From the NCBI GenBank assembly GCA_963731615.1, contig CAVSWD010000001.1:372001-436000 (forward strand): a stretch of 64,000 bases of DNA, in the 5' to 3' direction. A program made the position numbers and the translations under genes. Positions 46,554-54,962 of this stretch are shown in pieces. Source of the stretch: Gaiellasilicea sp963731615. GTDB taxonomy: Bacteria > Actinomycetota > Thermoleophilia > Gaiellales > Gaiellaceae. The notes beneath the pieces were generated by a model, which did no database searches, was not told the origin of the DNA, and saw nothing but the letters and a program-made list of their open reading frames with translations. Every line of letters starts with the position of its first letter. The stretch's first letter is position 1.

Positions 46554-48178
46554 TGGACCAGAACCGGCGTAGCTCGCTCGCGATCGGGGTCGCGGTTTTC
46601 ATCGCCGGCGGAGCGCTCCTCGGCCTCGAGATCGCGTCGAGCCGCGTGCTGGCGCCGTACTTCGGCAACTCGCTCTTCGTCTGGGGGGCGTTGATCGGCG
46701 TCGTCCTGGCCGGGCTCTCGACCGGGTACTGGGTCGGCGGCGTGATCGCCGATCGCTATCCGCGGCCGGCGCTGCTGGTCTGCGTGCTCGGACTCGGCGG
46801 GATCCTCGTGCTCGCGATCCCGTTCATCGACGACTGGGTGCTCGAGCTCATCGTCGAGTGGGACCCGGGCCCGCGGCTGAACCCGCTCGTCGCGACGATC
46901 GCGCTCTTCGGCCTCCAGAGCGTCGTGCTCGGCACCGCGTCGCCGGTCGCGGTTCGCCTGCGCGCGAGCTCGATCGAGAATCTCGGCCACACCGCCGGCC
47001 GCCTCTTCGCGATCTCGACGGCGGGCTCGATCGCCGGCACCTTCGCGACCGCGTTCTGGCTCATTCCCGAGCTCGGAACCGACCAGGTGCTCGCGTCCGC
47101 TGCGGTCGCGCTGCTCCTCGCTGCGGCTGCGGTCGCTCTCGTCGAGCGCCTGATGCTCGCGTTCGCGCTCACCCTGGCGCTCGCCGGCGTGAGCGTCGCT
47201 GCCGTCATCTCGCTCGCTCCCGCGTCGGGCGGCACGGTTGCGGCGTCGCAGCTCCGCAACTGGTCACCGGTCTACCGCCGTCAAGCCGCGAGCGGGGAGA
47301 TCGGCGGCAGCGAGGACGACCAGGCGGGCTACAAGATCGTCCACACCAAGGACTCGCAGTACCACCGGATCGCCGTCGTCGACGACGACACGACGCGCTA
47401 CCTCCGCTTCGACAGCTCGTTCCAGAGCGGCATGTACCTGAACGACCCGTACCGGACGCGCTTCGGGTACTCGGACTACCTCCAGCTCCCGTTCGCCTAC
47501 CGGCCGGACGCGAAGCGCGTCCTCTACATCGGGCTCGGCGGCGGCTCCGCCCCGAAGCGCACCTGGCGCGACTTTCCCGACGTGCACATCGACGCGGTCG
47601 AGCTCGACCCCGAGGTCGTCGACGTCGCGTACAAGTACTTCGAGCTGCCGCGCGATCCCCGGCTCGAGGTGGAGGTCGAGGACGGCCGCCGCTACGTGAC
47701 CGCGAACGAGGGGCCGTGGGACACGATCGTCGTCGACGCGTTCTACGCCGACTCGATCCCCTTCCACCTGGCGACCCGCCAGTTCCTGGAGCTCGCCCAG
47801 TCGCGGCTCGCGCCCGGCGGCACCGTCGTCACGAACATCATCGGCGCCGTCCGCGGCCCCGACTCGCGGCTCTTCCGCTCGATGCTCCGCACCTATCGCT
47901 CGGTCTTCCCGACCGTCTCGATCCACCCGGTGCTGGACTCGGGCGGCAAGGACCTGAGTGTGATCCGCAACATCATTCTCGTCGCCGGCGATGCCGCCGC
48001 GCCCTCGAAAGAGTTCCTGCTCGAGCGCTGGGCCGAGACTCGCCGCAGCTCACCCGGGGCGCCCGACCTGACGGAAGCGATCCGCGGCCGAGTCGACGCT
48101 CCCGTCTCGACCGACGACGTGCCGGTTCTGACCGACGACTACGCCCCGACCGACGCGCTCTTGCTCCTCTTCGACTGA
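46553..48178 (+). CDS. membrane-fused spermidine synthase-like protein
   Basis: 541 residues. About seven hydrophobic helices (IGVAVFIAGGALLGLEIASS to LMLAFALTLALAGVSVAAVI) come first, then a spermidine-synthase-type Rossmann domain: RVLYIGLGGGSAPKRTWRDF (nucleotide loop), IDAVELDPEVVDVAYKYF, VEVEDGRRYV and TIVVDAFYADSIPFHLATRQ. The gatekeeping Asp of true SpeE (in DSTDP) is replaced by DAFYADS, so the aminopropyltransferase activity is uncertain. Such fused proteins are common in Actinobacteria and mostly uncharacterised. It ends abutting the pfkA stop. Confidence 0.85.
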   Translation: MDQNRRSSLAIGVAVFIAGGALLGLEIASSRVLAPYFGNSLFVWGALIGVVLAGLSTGYWVGGVIADRYPRPALLVCVLGLGGILVLAIPFIDDWVLELIVEWDPGPRLNPLVATIALFGLQSVVLGTASPVAVRLRASSIENLGHTAGRLFAISTAGSIAGTFATAFWLIPELGTDQVLASAAVALLLAAAAVALVERLMLAFALTLALAGVSVAAVISLAPASGGTVAASQLRNWSPVYRRQAASGEIGGSEDDQAGYKIVHTKDSQYHRIAVVDDDTTRYLRFDSSFQSGMYLNDPYRTRFGYSDYLQLPFAYRPDAKRVLYIGLGGGSAPKRTWRDFPDVHIDAVELDPEVVDVAYKYFELPRDPRLEVEVEDGRRYVTANEGPWDTIVVDAFYADSIPFHLATRQFLELAQSRLAPGGTVVTNIIGAVRGPDSRLFRSMLRTYRSVFPTVSIHPVLDSGGKDLSVIRNIILVAGDAAAPSKEFLLERWAETRRSSPGAPDLTEAIRGRVDAPVSTDDVPVLTDDYAPTDALLLLFD

Positions 48179-49225
48179 TCAGCCGGCGAACGCCTGCGCG
48201 ACCGCGTACCACTCGGGCGGAACGGTCTTGAGCTCCCTCGTCGCCTCCTCGAGCGAGACGTCGACGATCGAGTCGCCCTGGAGGGCGGCCATGCGACCGA
48301 AGCTGCCGGCGTGGACGAGGTCGGCCGCCTTCAGCCCGTAGCGCGTCGCAAGGACGCGGTCGCGCGGAGTGGGGGTGCCGCCACGCTGGACATGACCGAG
48401 CACTGTCACCCTGGTCTCGAAGCCGGTGCGCTCCTCGATCTCGCGGGCGAGCTCGCCGCCGACGCCGCCGAGGACGACATGCCCGAACTGGTCGGTCTCG
48501 CGCGCTTCGCCCGCGACGAGGGTCTGGTCGCCGGAGGCGTAGGTGAGCTCGTAGCCCTCGCTGACGACGACGATCGAGAAGTCCTTGCCCGTCTCGTGCC
48601 GCTTCTCGAGCAGGGTGCAGGCGTCCTCGACGCTGACCGGCTGCTCCGGGATCAGGATCACGTCGGCTCCACCGGCGATCCCGGCATGCACCGCGATCCA
48701 GCCGGTATGCCGGCCCATCACCTCGACGACCATGACGCGGTTGTGCGACTCGGCGGTCGTGTGTAGGCGGTCGATCGCCTCGGTCGCGATCGTGACCGCA
48801 GTGTCGAAGCCGAACGTGTAGTCGGTCGCGTTGAGGTCGTTGTCGATCGTCTTCGGCACCCCGACGACCGGGAAGCCGTGCTCTGCATGGAGCTTCGCTG
48901 CGACGCCGAGCGTGTCCTCGCCGCCGATCGCGACGAGCGCCTCGAGCCCTGTGCGCTCGAACGTGTCGAGCACCTTCTCGACCCCGCCTTCGAGCTTGTA
49001 CGGGTTCGTGCGCGAGGTGCCGAGGATCGTCCCGCCCCGCGGCAGGATCCCCGAGACCTCGCGCGAGCCGAGCGGCTCGACGATGCCGTCGACGAGCCCG
49101 CGCCAGCCCTCGCGCACGCCGACAACCTCCCAGCCGCGGTCGAGCGAACGCCTCGTTGCAGCGCGAATGACCGCGTTCAGGCCGGGACAGTCGCCGCCGC
49201 CTGTGAGGATCCCGACTCGCGCCAC
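48179..49225 (-). CDS. pfkA: 6-phosphofructokinase (actinobacterial group III)
   Basis: 348-residue glycolytic kinase. ATP/PPi site: GILTGGGDCPGLNAVIRAAT and IGGEDTLGVAAKLH; substrate site: GVPKTIDNDLNATDYTFGFD, EVMGRHTGWIAVHAGIAGGA. The residues Asp in GGEDT and Lys in PKTIDND are those linked with pyrophosphate use, but Streptomyces enzymes with the same residues use ATP, so the phosphate donor is undecided. GTG start at 49223-49225 with a TAGACT hexamer ending 6 bases upstream on the minus strand. It is convergent with and abutting the spermidine-synthase-like gene. Confidence 0.94.
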   Translation of the reverse strand: MARVGILTGGGDCPGLNAVIRAATRRSLDRGWEVVGVREGWRGLVDGIVEPLGSREVSGILPRGGTILGTSRTNPYKLEGGVEKVLDTFERTGLEALVAIGGEDTLGVAAKLHAEHGFPVVGVPKTIDNDLNATDYTFGFDTAVTIATEAIDRLHTTAESHNRVMVVEVMGRHTGWIAVHAGIAGGADVILIPEQPVSVEDACTLLEKRHETGKDFSIVVVSEGYELTYASGDQTLVAGEARETDQFGHVVLGGVGGELAREIEERTGFETRVTVLGHVQRGGTPTPRDRVLATRYGLKAADLVHAGSFGRMAALQGDSIVDVSLEEATRELKTVPPEWYAVAQAFAG

Positions 49226-49282
49226 GCGGCCAGTCTAGAAATGAGGTCGGCCGCTGGGGGAACTCGCGGCTACTCTGGCTCG

Positions 49283-49616
49283 ATGGACGCCCGGGAAGAG
49301 CGCATGGCCAAGAACGAGGCCCTCTTCCGCGAGGTGAACGAGAGCGTCAACAAGGCGGTCGAGAGCTTCGGCTCCGAACGCCATGTCTACGAGTACCTCT
49401 GCGAGTGCTCGAACGCCGATTGCACGTTCCGCCTGCCGCTCGCCTATCTCGATTACGAGCGCGTGCGCTCGGAGTCGACGCAGTTCATCATCCGGCCCGA
49501 GCACGCGATGCCGGAGATCGAGGATCGTCGTCGAGAAGAAGGCCGGCTACTGGATCGTCAGGAAGACCGGTGAGGCGGCCGAGCTCGTGGAGGAGCTCGA
49601 CCCGGCGGACTCCTAG
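49283..49616 (+). CDS. conserved actinobacterial hypothetical protein, one frameshift
   Basis: About 110 residues: REERMAKNEALFREVNESVN, a cysteine cluster YEYLCECSNADCTFRLPLAY, then LDYERVRSESTQFIIRPEH. A single-base shift near 49522 moves the ending into another frame, which reads VVEKKAGYWIVRKTGEAAEL and stops at 49614-49616. The C-x-C-x4-C cluster may bind a metal. This family is common in Actinobacteria and has no known function. A TACTCT hexamer ends 6 bases before the ATG, fitting a leaderless transcript. Confidence 0.72.
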
Positions 49617-49680
49617 GTCTCGCCGTCCGCAGTGCGTGGCGCGGGCGTTCGTGATCTGACAGGCTGGCGACAAGCCGCCG

Positions 49681-49720
49681 CCCAGGTGGAAGTGCGGTAC
49701 CGCACTTCAGACTGCCTGGG
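49681..49720. promoter_or_regulatory. nested palindrome upstream of the ABM-fold gene
   Basis: A perfect 20-bp palindrome with half-site GAAGTGCGGT (49689-49698 and its mirror to 49708) lies inside outer arms CCCAGG (49681-49686) and CCTGGG (49715-49720). The ribosome site of the next gene (AAGGGAG) follows 7 bases later. It could be a repressor operator or a leader hairpin controlling that gene. Confidence 0.55.
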
Positions 49721-49737
49721 CGCACGAAGGGAGCACT

Positions 49738-50055
49738 ATGCAAGCACGTATGGCCACGTACGACTTCAGTGGCGACGACGCGAATGCCCTCGCCCGCAAG
49801 GCAGAGGAAGGCATTTTGCCGATCCTCAAGGCCCAGCCGGGATTCAAGGCCTACTCGGTTGCGATCGGAGACGGCCAGGTCTCTTCACTCAGCGTGTGGG
49901 ACACGCGCGCCGAGGCCGAGACGGGCAGCGAGGTCGTGGCCTCCTGGGTCGCCGAGAACATGGCCGGCGAGATCGACCTGATCGAAGTCCGCTACGGCGA
50001 GATCATGCTCAGCACCACACTCGGTGTCAGCACGTTGGCAGCCGCTACGTCCTGA
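49738..50055 (+). CDS. small ABM-like (ferredoxin-fold monooxygenase-like) protein
   Basis: 105 residues: MATYDFSGDDANALARKAEE, GILPILKAQPGFKAYSVAIG, SLSVWDTRAEAETGSEVVAS and NMAGEIDLIEVRYGEIML match the antibiotic-biosynthesis-monooxygenase-like dimeric alpha/beta-barrel pattern. Such proteins range from heme-degrading enzymes to stress proteins, so the activity is open. The ATG at 49738 has an AAGGGAG ribosome site. A strong palindrome precedes it and a 14-bp inverted repeat follows it, so it looks like a single-gene unit. Confidence 0.72.
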   Translation: MQARMATYDFSGDDANALARKAEEGILPILKAQPGFKAYSVAIGDGQVSSLSVWDTRAEAETGSEVVASWVAENMAGEIDLIEVRYGEIMLSTTLGVSTLAAATS

Positions 50056-50061
50056 CTACAG

Positions 50062-50104
50062 CTTCGGCAGGCGTGGGTGTGATGCGCGTTCACGCCTGCC
50101 GAAG
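50062..50104. terminator. 14-bp perfect inverted repeat after the ABM-like gene
   Basis: CTTCGGCAGGCGTG (50062-50075) and CACGCCTGCCGAAG (50091-50104), 15-base loop, begins 7 bases after the stop. No T-run, but the stem is long enough for a factor-independent stop or a 3' mRNA cap. The following bases up to the tRNA contain shorter repeats of the same CCTTCG / CGAAGG motif. Confidence 0.55.
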
Positions 50105-50162
50105 AGCTGGTAGCGCCGAAGCACCTTCGCCGCGTGGTCGCCTAAGCCGGGTAGAGGCGAGG

Positions 50163-50246
50163 TGCCGAAGGTGGGAATCGAACCCACACTCCCCGAAGGG
50201 AACCGGATTTTGAGTCCGGCGCGTCTACCAGTTCCGCCACTTCGGC
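50163..50246 (-). tRNA. tRNA-Leu (anticodon CAA)
   Basis: 84-nt type II tRNA. Acceptor stem GCCGAAG/CTTCGGC, discriminator A, D-arm with GG in the loop, anticodon stem CCGGA/TCCGG with loop CTCAAAA (anticodon CAA, codon UUG), a long variable arm (TTCCC/GGGAG-type), and T-arm GTGGG-TTCGATT-CCCAC. The 3' CCA is not encoded. Confidence 0.97.
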
Positions 50247-50305
50247 TCGCACTCGATCGTAGCGTCGTGCTCCCCGACGCGAGCCCGGCGAAGCGGCCGG
50301 GACCA

Positions 50306-50324
50306 GGTCAACTGAAGGTTGACC
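50306..50324. promoter_or_regulatory. operator-like palindrome upstream of livK2
   Basis: GGTCAAC (50306-50312), 5-base spacer, GTTGACC (50318-50324): perfect 7-bp arms containing a TTGACC that could be a -35. It sits about 130 bases before the second liv operon, in the gap after tRNA-Leu. No good -10 follows at 17 bases. Candidate binding site for the operon's regulator. The rest of the 205-base gap shows only the ribosome site GGAGGAGGAG before livK2. Confidence 0.5.
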
Positions 50325-50451
50325 TCAGATGACACAAAGTTGAATCCGTCCTCAGTGACGGCGATACTGCCCCATTCGCCCGCAACGGGGGCTGCGCAGA
50401 CGCGTGCGACGCCGTCGGGCTTGATCATTCGGTGACGGAGGAGGAGAGCAG

Positions 50452-51834
50452 TTGATTTCCAGAAAGCGTGGATTGTTCGGCATTCTCGCCCTGCTGGTGG
50501 CGGCACTTGCGCTGGTCGCGGCGGGCTGCGGTGGCGACGACGACGAGGAGAGTGGGGACGGCGCGACCACCGAGGCTACGGGTGGCACGGGCGGCGTCGA
50601 GGCGCTGCCGTCCAGCTCGTGCACGGCGATCGAGTACGAGGGCGAGGGTGAGGCGGACGTGCTGCTCGCATCCGACTTCCCGCTCCAGGGCTCCTCGCGC
50701 ACCCAGACCATTCAGATCGTCGAGGCGATTCGCTATCTCCTCGAGCAGTCCAACTTCAAGGCGGGCGACCACAACGTCGCCTATCAATCGTGTGACGATG
50801 CGACCGCGCAGGCCGGCAAGTGGGACTCGGGCAAGTGCTCGACGAACGCGCAGGCCTATGCGGGCAACGAGAAGGTCGTCGGCGTGATCGGCACCTTCAA
50901 CTCGGGCTGTGCGGCGATCGAGATCCCGGTGCTGAACCAGGCTCCGGGCGGCGGCGTTGCGATGATCTCGCCGGCGAACACGTACGTCTGCCTGACCGAG
51001 GGCGGCCCCGGCTGCGACGGCACCGAGCCGGACAAGTACTACCCCTCGGGCAGCCGCAACTACGCCCGCGTCGTCGCGAACGACGCGTACCAGGGCGCTG
51101 CGGTGGCCGAGTTCGCGAAGGCGCAGGGCGTGACGAGCGTCTACATCCTCAACGACAAGGAGGCCTACGGCCTCGGCGTCGCGACGAACTTCCGGAACGC
51201 GGCTGAGAACGTCGGCATCAAGGTCGCCGGCTTCGAGGCGTGGGATCCGAAGGCGTCGAGCTACGAGGCGCTCTTCCGCAAGATCGGCGGCACCGACGCC
51301 GACGCCGTCTTCCTCGGCGGGCTGATCGACGAGAACGGCGCGCAGGTGATCAAGGACAAGGTCGCAGTGCTCGGCCCGAACGACGGCGACGTCAAGCTGT
51401 TCGTGCCGGACGGCTTCACGACCCAGCAGACGATCGACGAGGCGCCCGACGCCGCTCCGGGAATGTTCCTGAGCGTCGCCGGCGTGCCGATCGACCAGTT
51501 CAAGGGCAAGGGCGCCGAGTTCATCGAGGCGTTCAAGCCACGGCTCGGCGGCAAGCCCGTCGACCCGTACGCGATCTACGGTGCCCAGGCCGCGGAGGTC
51601 ATGCTCAACGCGATCGCAGAGTCGGACGGCACGCGTGGCGACGTGGTCGCAAAGCTGTTCGAGCAGTCGGTCACCGACGGCTACCTCGGCACGTTCGAGA
51701 TCAACGAGAACGGCGATCCGGGCGGCGCGGAGGGCGAGGTCGTGGGCTTCACGATCTACAAGGCCACCGACAAGCTCGAAACGGTGACGACGATCTCGCC
51801 GAAGCCGGAGGTCGTCGAGGCGGCACGCGGCTAG
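50452..51834 (+). CDS. livK: ABC transporter substrate-binding lipoprotein LivK (operon 2)
   Basis: 460-residue lipid-anchored binding protein. TTG start behind a strong ribosome site. Signal peptide GLFGILALLVAALALVAAGC with lipobox VAAGC, then an acidic linker (DDDEESGDGATTEATGG). The mature part has ASDFPLQGSSRTQTIQIVEA, VVGVIGTFNSGCAAIEIPVL, VYILNDKEAYGLGVATNFRN and YAIYGAQAAEVMLNAIAES, a type I periplasmic-binding fold. Several cysteines may form disulfides. It is first in livKHMGF, with a strong hairpin between it and livH. The ligand is uncertain. Confidence 0.9.
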   Translation: MISRKRGLFGILALLVAALALVAAGCGGDDDEESGDGATTEATGGTGGVEALPSSSCTAIEYEGEGEADVLLASDFPLQGSSRTQTIQIVEAIRYLLEQSNFKAGDHNVAYQSCDDATAQAGKWDSGKCSTNAQAYAGNEKVVGVIGTFNSGCAAIEIPVLNQAPGGGVAMISPANTYVCLTEGGPGCDGTEPDKYYPSGSRNYARVVANDAYQGAAVAEFAKAQGVTSVYILNDKEAYGLGVATNFRNAAENVGIKVAGFEAWDPKASSYEALFRKIGGTDADAVFLGGLIDENGAQVIKDKVAVLGPNDGDVKLFVPDGFTTQQTIDEAPDAAPGMFLSVAGVPIDQFKGKGAEFIEAFKPRLGGKPVDPYAIYGAQAAEVMLNAIAESDGTRGDVVAKLFEQSVTDGYLGTFEINENGDPGGAEGEVVGFTIYKATDKLETVTTISPKPEVVEAARG

Positions 51835-51858
51835 CCGCACGACGAGAACGCAGCACAG

Positions 51859-51884
51859 CGGGGGAGGGCCTTGGCCCTCCCCCG
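51859..51884 (+). terminator. hairpin between livK2 and livH2
   Basis: CGGGGGAGGGCC (51859-51870) pairs perfectly with GGCCCTCCCCCG (51873-51884), then ACTTTCCTTT. A partial terminator or mRNA stabiliser here would give more binding protein than permease, a common design in ABC operons. Confidence 0.65.
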
Positions 51885-51908
51885 ACTTTCCTTTAGGTTC
51901 TTCCCTTC

Positions 51909-52958
51909 ATGGCGGCACGGGCCTCGACGACCATGCTCGACCGGCTGCGGAAGGCGGGCGTCGTCTCTCTGATCGGCCTCTCGCTCCTGGGAGTCGTCGG
52001 GATCTGGCTCGTCGTCAACTTCTTCAAGGACCCGACCGAGTTCATCAACGTCGGCCTGATCGGACTGACGAACGGTGCGATCTACGGCCTCGTCGCGCTC
52101 GGCTACACGCTCGTCTACGGGATCCTGCAGCTGATCAACTTCGCGCACGGTGACGTGTTCGCGCTGTCCGGTCTCGTCGCGACGACGATGATCATCTCGG
52201 TGCTCGGCCTCGACGCCGAGTCGTCGGTGCTGGTGATCGTCGGCGGGATGCTCCTGACGCTGGTCGCGATGATGGCGCTCTTCTCGGTCGTGAATGCGTC
52301 GATCGAGTTCGTCGCCTACCGCAGGTTGCGCAAGCGATCCCGGCTGACCGTGCTGATCACCGCCGTTGGCATGTCCTTCATCATCCAGAACATCTCGCTC
52401 GCGCTCTACGGCGTCACGTACCACTCGATCCCGTCGTTCATTCCTCGCTCCGAGGTGATCGGGATCGGCGACATCACCTACTCGTGGAACAAGCTGTCGG
52501 TGCTCGTGATCACGATCCCGGTGTTGATCCTGTTGACGTGGTTCGTCCGCTCGACGAAGCAGGGCAAGGCGATGCGGGCGGTGGCTCAGGACACCGAGGC
52601 GTCGGCGATGATGGGGATCAACGTCAACCGGACGATCTCGATCACCTTCGCGATCGCCGGTGCGCTCGCCGCGGCGGCGGCGATCGTGTATCTGCTTCAG
52701 TTCAACATGCGCTACGACACCGGGTTCGAGCTCGGCCTGATCGCGTTCACCGCGGCGGTGCTCGGCGGCATCGGCAACCTCACGGGTGCTGTGCTCGGCG
52801 CACTCATCATCGGCTTCATCCAGGCGTTCAACGAGGGCCTGACCTGGTTCACGCCCGGTTCCGACTGGACGCGGTCGATCGTGTTCGGGATGCTGATCCT
52901 GATCCTCGTCTTCCGCCCGGAGGGGCTCCTGGGTGAGCGAACGCCGGAGGGCGCTTGA
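51909..52958 (+). CDS. livH: ABC transporter permease LivH (operon 2)
   Basis: 349-residue permease, longer at the N-terminus than the first LivH because of an extra helix (VVSLIGLSLLGVVGIWLVVN). LivH marks: GLTNGAIYGLVALGYTLVYG, LQLINFAHGDVFALSG, coupling loop AVAQDTEASAMMGINVNRTI and the ending VFRPEGLLGERTPEGA. Downstream of the livK2 hairpin; livM follows with a four-base TTGA overlap. Confidence 0.92.
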   Translation: MAARASTTMLDRLRKAGVVSLIGLSLLGVVGIWLVVNFFKDPTEFINVGLIGLTNGAIYGLVALGYTLVYGILQLINFAHGDVFALSGLVATTMIISVLGLDAESSVLVIVGGMLLTLVAMMALFSVVNASIEFVAYRRLRKRSRLTVLITAVGMSFIIQNISLALYGVTYHSIPSFIPRSEVIGIGDITYSWNKLSVLVITIPVLILLTWFVRSTKQGKAMRAVAQDTEASAMMGINVNRTISITFAIAGALAAAAAIVYLLQFNMRYDTGFELGLIAFTAAVLGGIGNLTGAVLGALIIGFIQAFNEGLTWFTPGSDWTRSIVFGMLILILVFRPEGLLGERTPEGA

Positions 52959-54172
52959 CGACCGTCCAGGATCGGATCAGGCAGGCCGGTACTGGCCTCG
53001 TCGTCGCGCTCGCACTCGTCGTCGCGGCGTTCTTCTACCCCGAGTACGTCGCGAACCTGGCCGACCTGCCGTTGCTCGGCGACTTCATTCCTGCGCTCGA
53101 CTCGATGGTGATCATGATGGTCGTGACCATGATGGCGCTCGGTCTCAACATCGTGGTCGGCTACGCGGGCCTGCTCGACCTGGGCTACGTCGCGTTCTAT
53201 GCAGCCGGCGCCTACACCGCGGCCTGGCTGGCGTCGCAGCAGTTCGACCAGTGGACGTTCCACTTCGGCTCCGTCGGCATCTCCAAGGAGGTGCCCGGGA
53301 TCCATCTCTCCATCTGGCTCGTCCTCCTGATCGCCGGCGCTTTCACCGCCTTGATCGGGATCCTGATCGGCCTGCCGACGCTGCGGCTTCGGGGTGACTA
53401 TCTCGCGATCGTCACGCTCGGGTTCGGCGAGATCATCCCGCAGGTCGTGCGCAACGGCGACAACGTCTTCGGCTTCGACCTCACGCACGGCACCTTCGGC
53501 ATCAGCCCGATCGACTCGCCCGGCTTCGGCGAGGTCGGCGAGTCGCTTGGGCTCCCGCTCAGCTACCAGCAGTCGTTCGACCGGCTGTCGTGGTTCTACT
53601 GGACGGCGCTCGCGCTCCTCTTGATCACGGTCTTCTGCTCGGTCCGGCTGCGCGACTCCCGGCTCGGGCGCGCCTGGATCGCGATCCGCGAGGACGAAAC
53701 TGCAGCCGCGGCCATGGGTGTGCCGCTGATGCGGACGAAGACGTGGTCGTACGCGATCGGCGCCTTCTTCGGCGGCGTCGCCGGCGCGTTCTACGCCAGC
53801 TTCCGGAGCGGTGCCTTCCCCGCGGACTTCTACTTCAACTTCTCCGTCTTCCTGCTGTGCATGGTCATCCTCGGGGGGATGGGCTCGATCTGGGGCGTGC
53901 TGCTCGGGGGGATGATCCTCGGCTACCTGAACGTCGCCGGTCTGGCGACGATCGGCTCGAAGCTGAACGAGACCGGGATCGACTTCGAGCCGACGAAGTA
54001 CCAGTTCGGGATCTACGGCGTCATCATCGTGCTGATGATGCTGTTCCGTCCCGAAGGGCTGATCCCGGAGGGCAGGCGCAAGCGCGAGCTCGAGCTGGGA
54101 GTGGCCGACACCCCGTTCTACGACGTGCAGCACGAGGGATCCGACACCGACCGCGACCCCAAGAATGACTGA
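52955..54172 (+). CDS. livM: ABC transporter permease LivM (operon 2)
   Basis: 405-residue permease. TTG at 52955 within the livH stop. LivM marks: MALGLNIVVGYAGLLDLGYV, PTLRLRGDYLAIVTLGFGEI, coupling loop AIREDETAAAAMGVPLMRTK and LCMVILGGMGSIWGVLLGGM. After the last helix the C-terminus (RPEGLIPEGRRKRELELGVA) is hydrophilic with an acidic tail. livG overlaps its end by 8 bases. Confidence 0.92.
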   Translation: MTTVQDRIRQAGTGLVVALALVVAAFFYPEYVANLADLPLLGDFIPALDSMVIMMVVTMMALGLNIVVGYAGLLDLGYVAFYAAGAYTAAWLASQQFDQWTFHFGSVGISKEVPGIHLSIWLVLLIAGAFTALIGILIGLPTLRLRGDYLAIVTLGFGEIIPQVVRNGDNVFGFDLTHGTFGISPIDSPGFGEVGESLGLPLSYQQSFDRLSWFYWTALALLLITVFCSVRLRDSRLGRAWIAIREDETAAAAMGVPLMRTKTWSYAIGAFFGGVAGAFYASFRSGAFPADFYFNFSVFLLCMVILGGMGSIWGVLLGGMILGYLNVAGLATIGSKLNETGIDFEPTKYQFGIYGVIIVLMMLFRPEGLIPEGRRKRELELGVADTPFYDVQHEGSDTDRDPKND

Positions 54173-54962
54173 GCCTGCACCAGTGCCGGACCTGCTCGTC
54201 GCGCGGCAGGTGCGCAAGGAGTTCGGCGGCCTCGTGGCCACGAACGACATCGACTTCACGATCCCACAGGGGTCGATCGTCTCGCTGATCGGCCCGAACG
54301 GCGCCGGCAAGACAACGTTTTTCAACATGCTCACCGGGGTCTACAAGCCGACCGCCGGTCAGATCGTCTTCAACGGCGTCGACGTCAGCGACAAGCCGCC
54401 GCATGCGATCACGGCGCTCGGCGTCGGCCGCACGTTCCAGAACATCCGTCTTTTCGATCACATGACCGCGCTCGAGAACGTCCTGGTCGGCATGCACTGC
54501 CGGCTCAAGGGCGGCATCTTCGGCGCCGTCTTCCGGCCGCCGCGCGTGCGGCGCGAGGAGCGGGAGGCGCGAGAGCGCGGTCGCGAGCTGTTGCGCTACT
54601 CCGGCCTCAACGGCAGGGACAACACGGTGGCACGGAACCTCTCCTACGGGGATCAGCGCCGCCTCGAGGTCGCGCGTGCGCTCGCGACCGAGCCGAAGCT
54701 GCTGCTCCTCGACGAGCCGACCGCGGGCATGAACCCGCTCGAGACGGCCGACTTCACCGCCTTCGTGCGCAAGCTGCGCGAGGACCGGAATCTCACCGTG
54801 CTGATGATCGAGCACGATATGAAGGTCGTGATGGGCATCTCCGATCGCGTCACGGTGCTCGACTACGGCCAGAAGATCGCGGAGGGGACGCCCCACGAGG
54901 TGCAGAAGGACGATCGCGTGATCGAGGCGTACCTCGGGAAGGGAGCGATCACGCATGGCTGA
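54165..54962 (+). CDS. livG: ABC transporter ATPase LivG (operon 2)
   Basis: 265-residue ATPase. Walker A GPNGAGKTTFFN, Q-loop GRTFQNIRLFDHMTALENVL, signature LSYGDQRRLEVARALA, Walker B LLLLDEPTAGMNPLE, H-loop VLMIEHDMKVVMGISDRVTV, and the LivG C-terminus DDRVIEAYLGKG. Starts in the last codons of livM and overlaps livF by 8 bases. It pairs with LivF in this importer. Confidence 0.93.
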   Translation: MTEPAPVPDLLVARQVRKEFGGLVATNDIDFTIPQGSIVSLIGPNGAGKTTFFNMLTGVYKPTAGQIVFNGVDVSDKPPHAITALGVGRTFQNIRLFDHMTALENVLVGMHCRLKGGIFGAVFRPPRVRREEREARERGRELLRYSGLNGRDNTVARNLSYGDQRRLEVARALATEPKLLLLDEPTAGMNPLETADFTAFVRKLREDRNLTVLMIEHDMKVVMGISDRVTVLDYGQKIAEGTPHEVQKDDRVIEAYLGKGAITHG

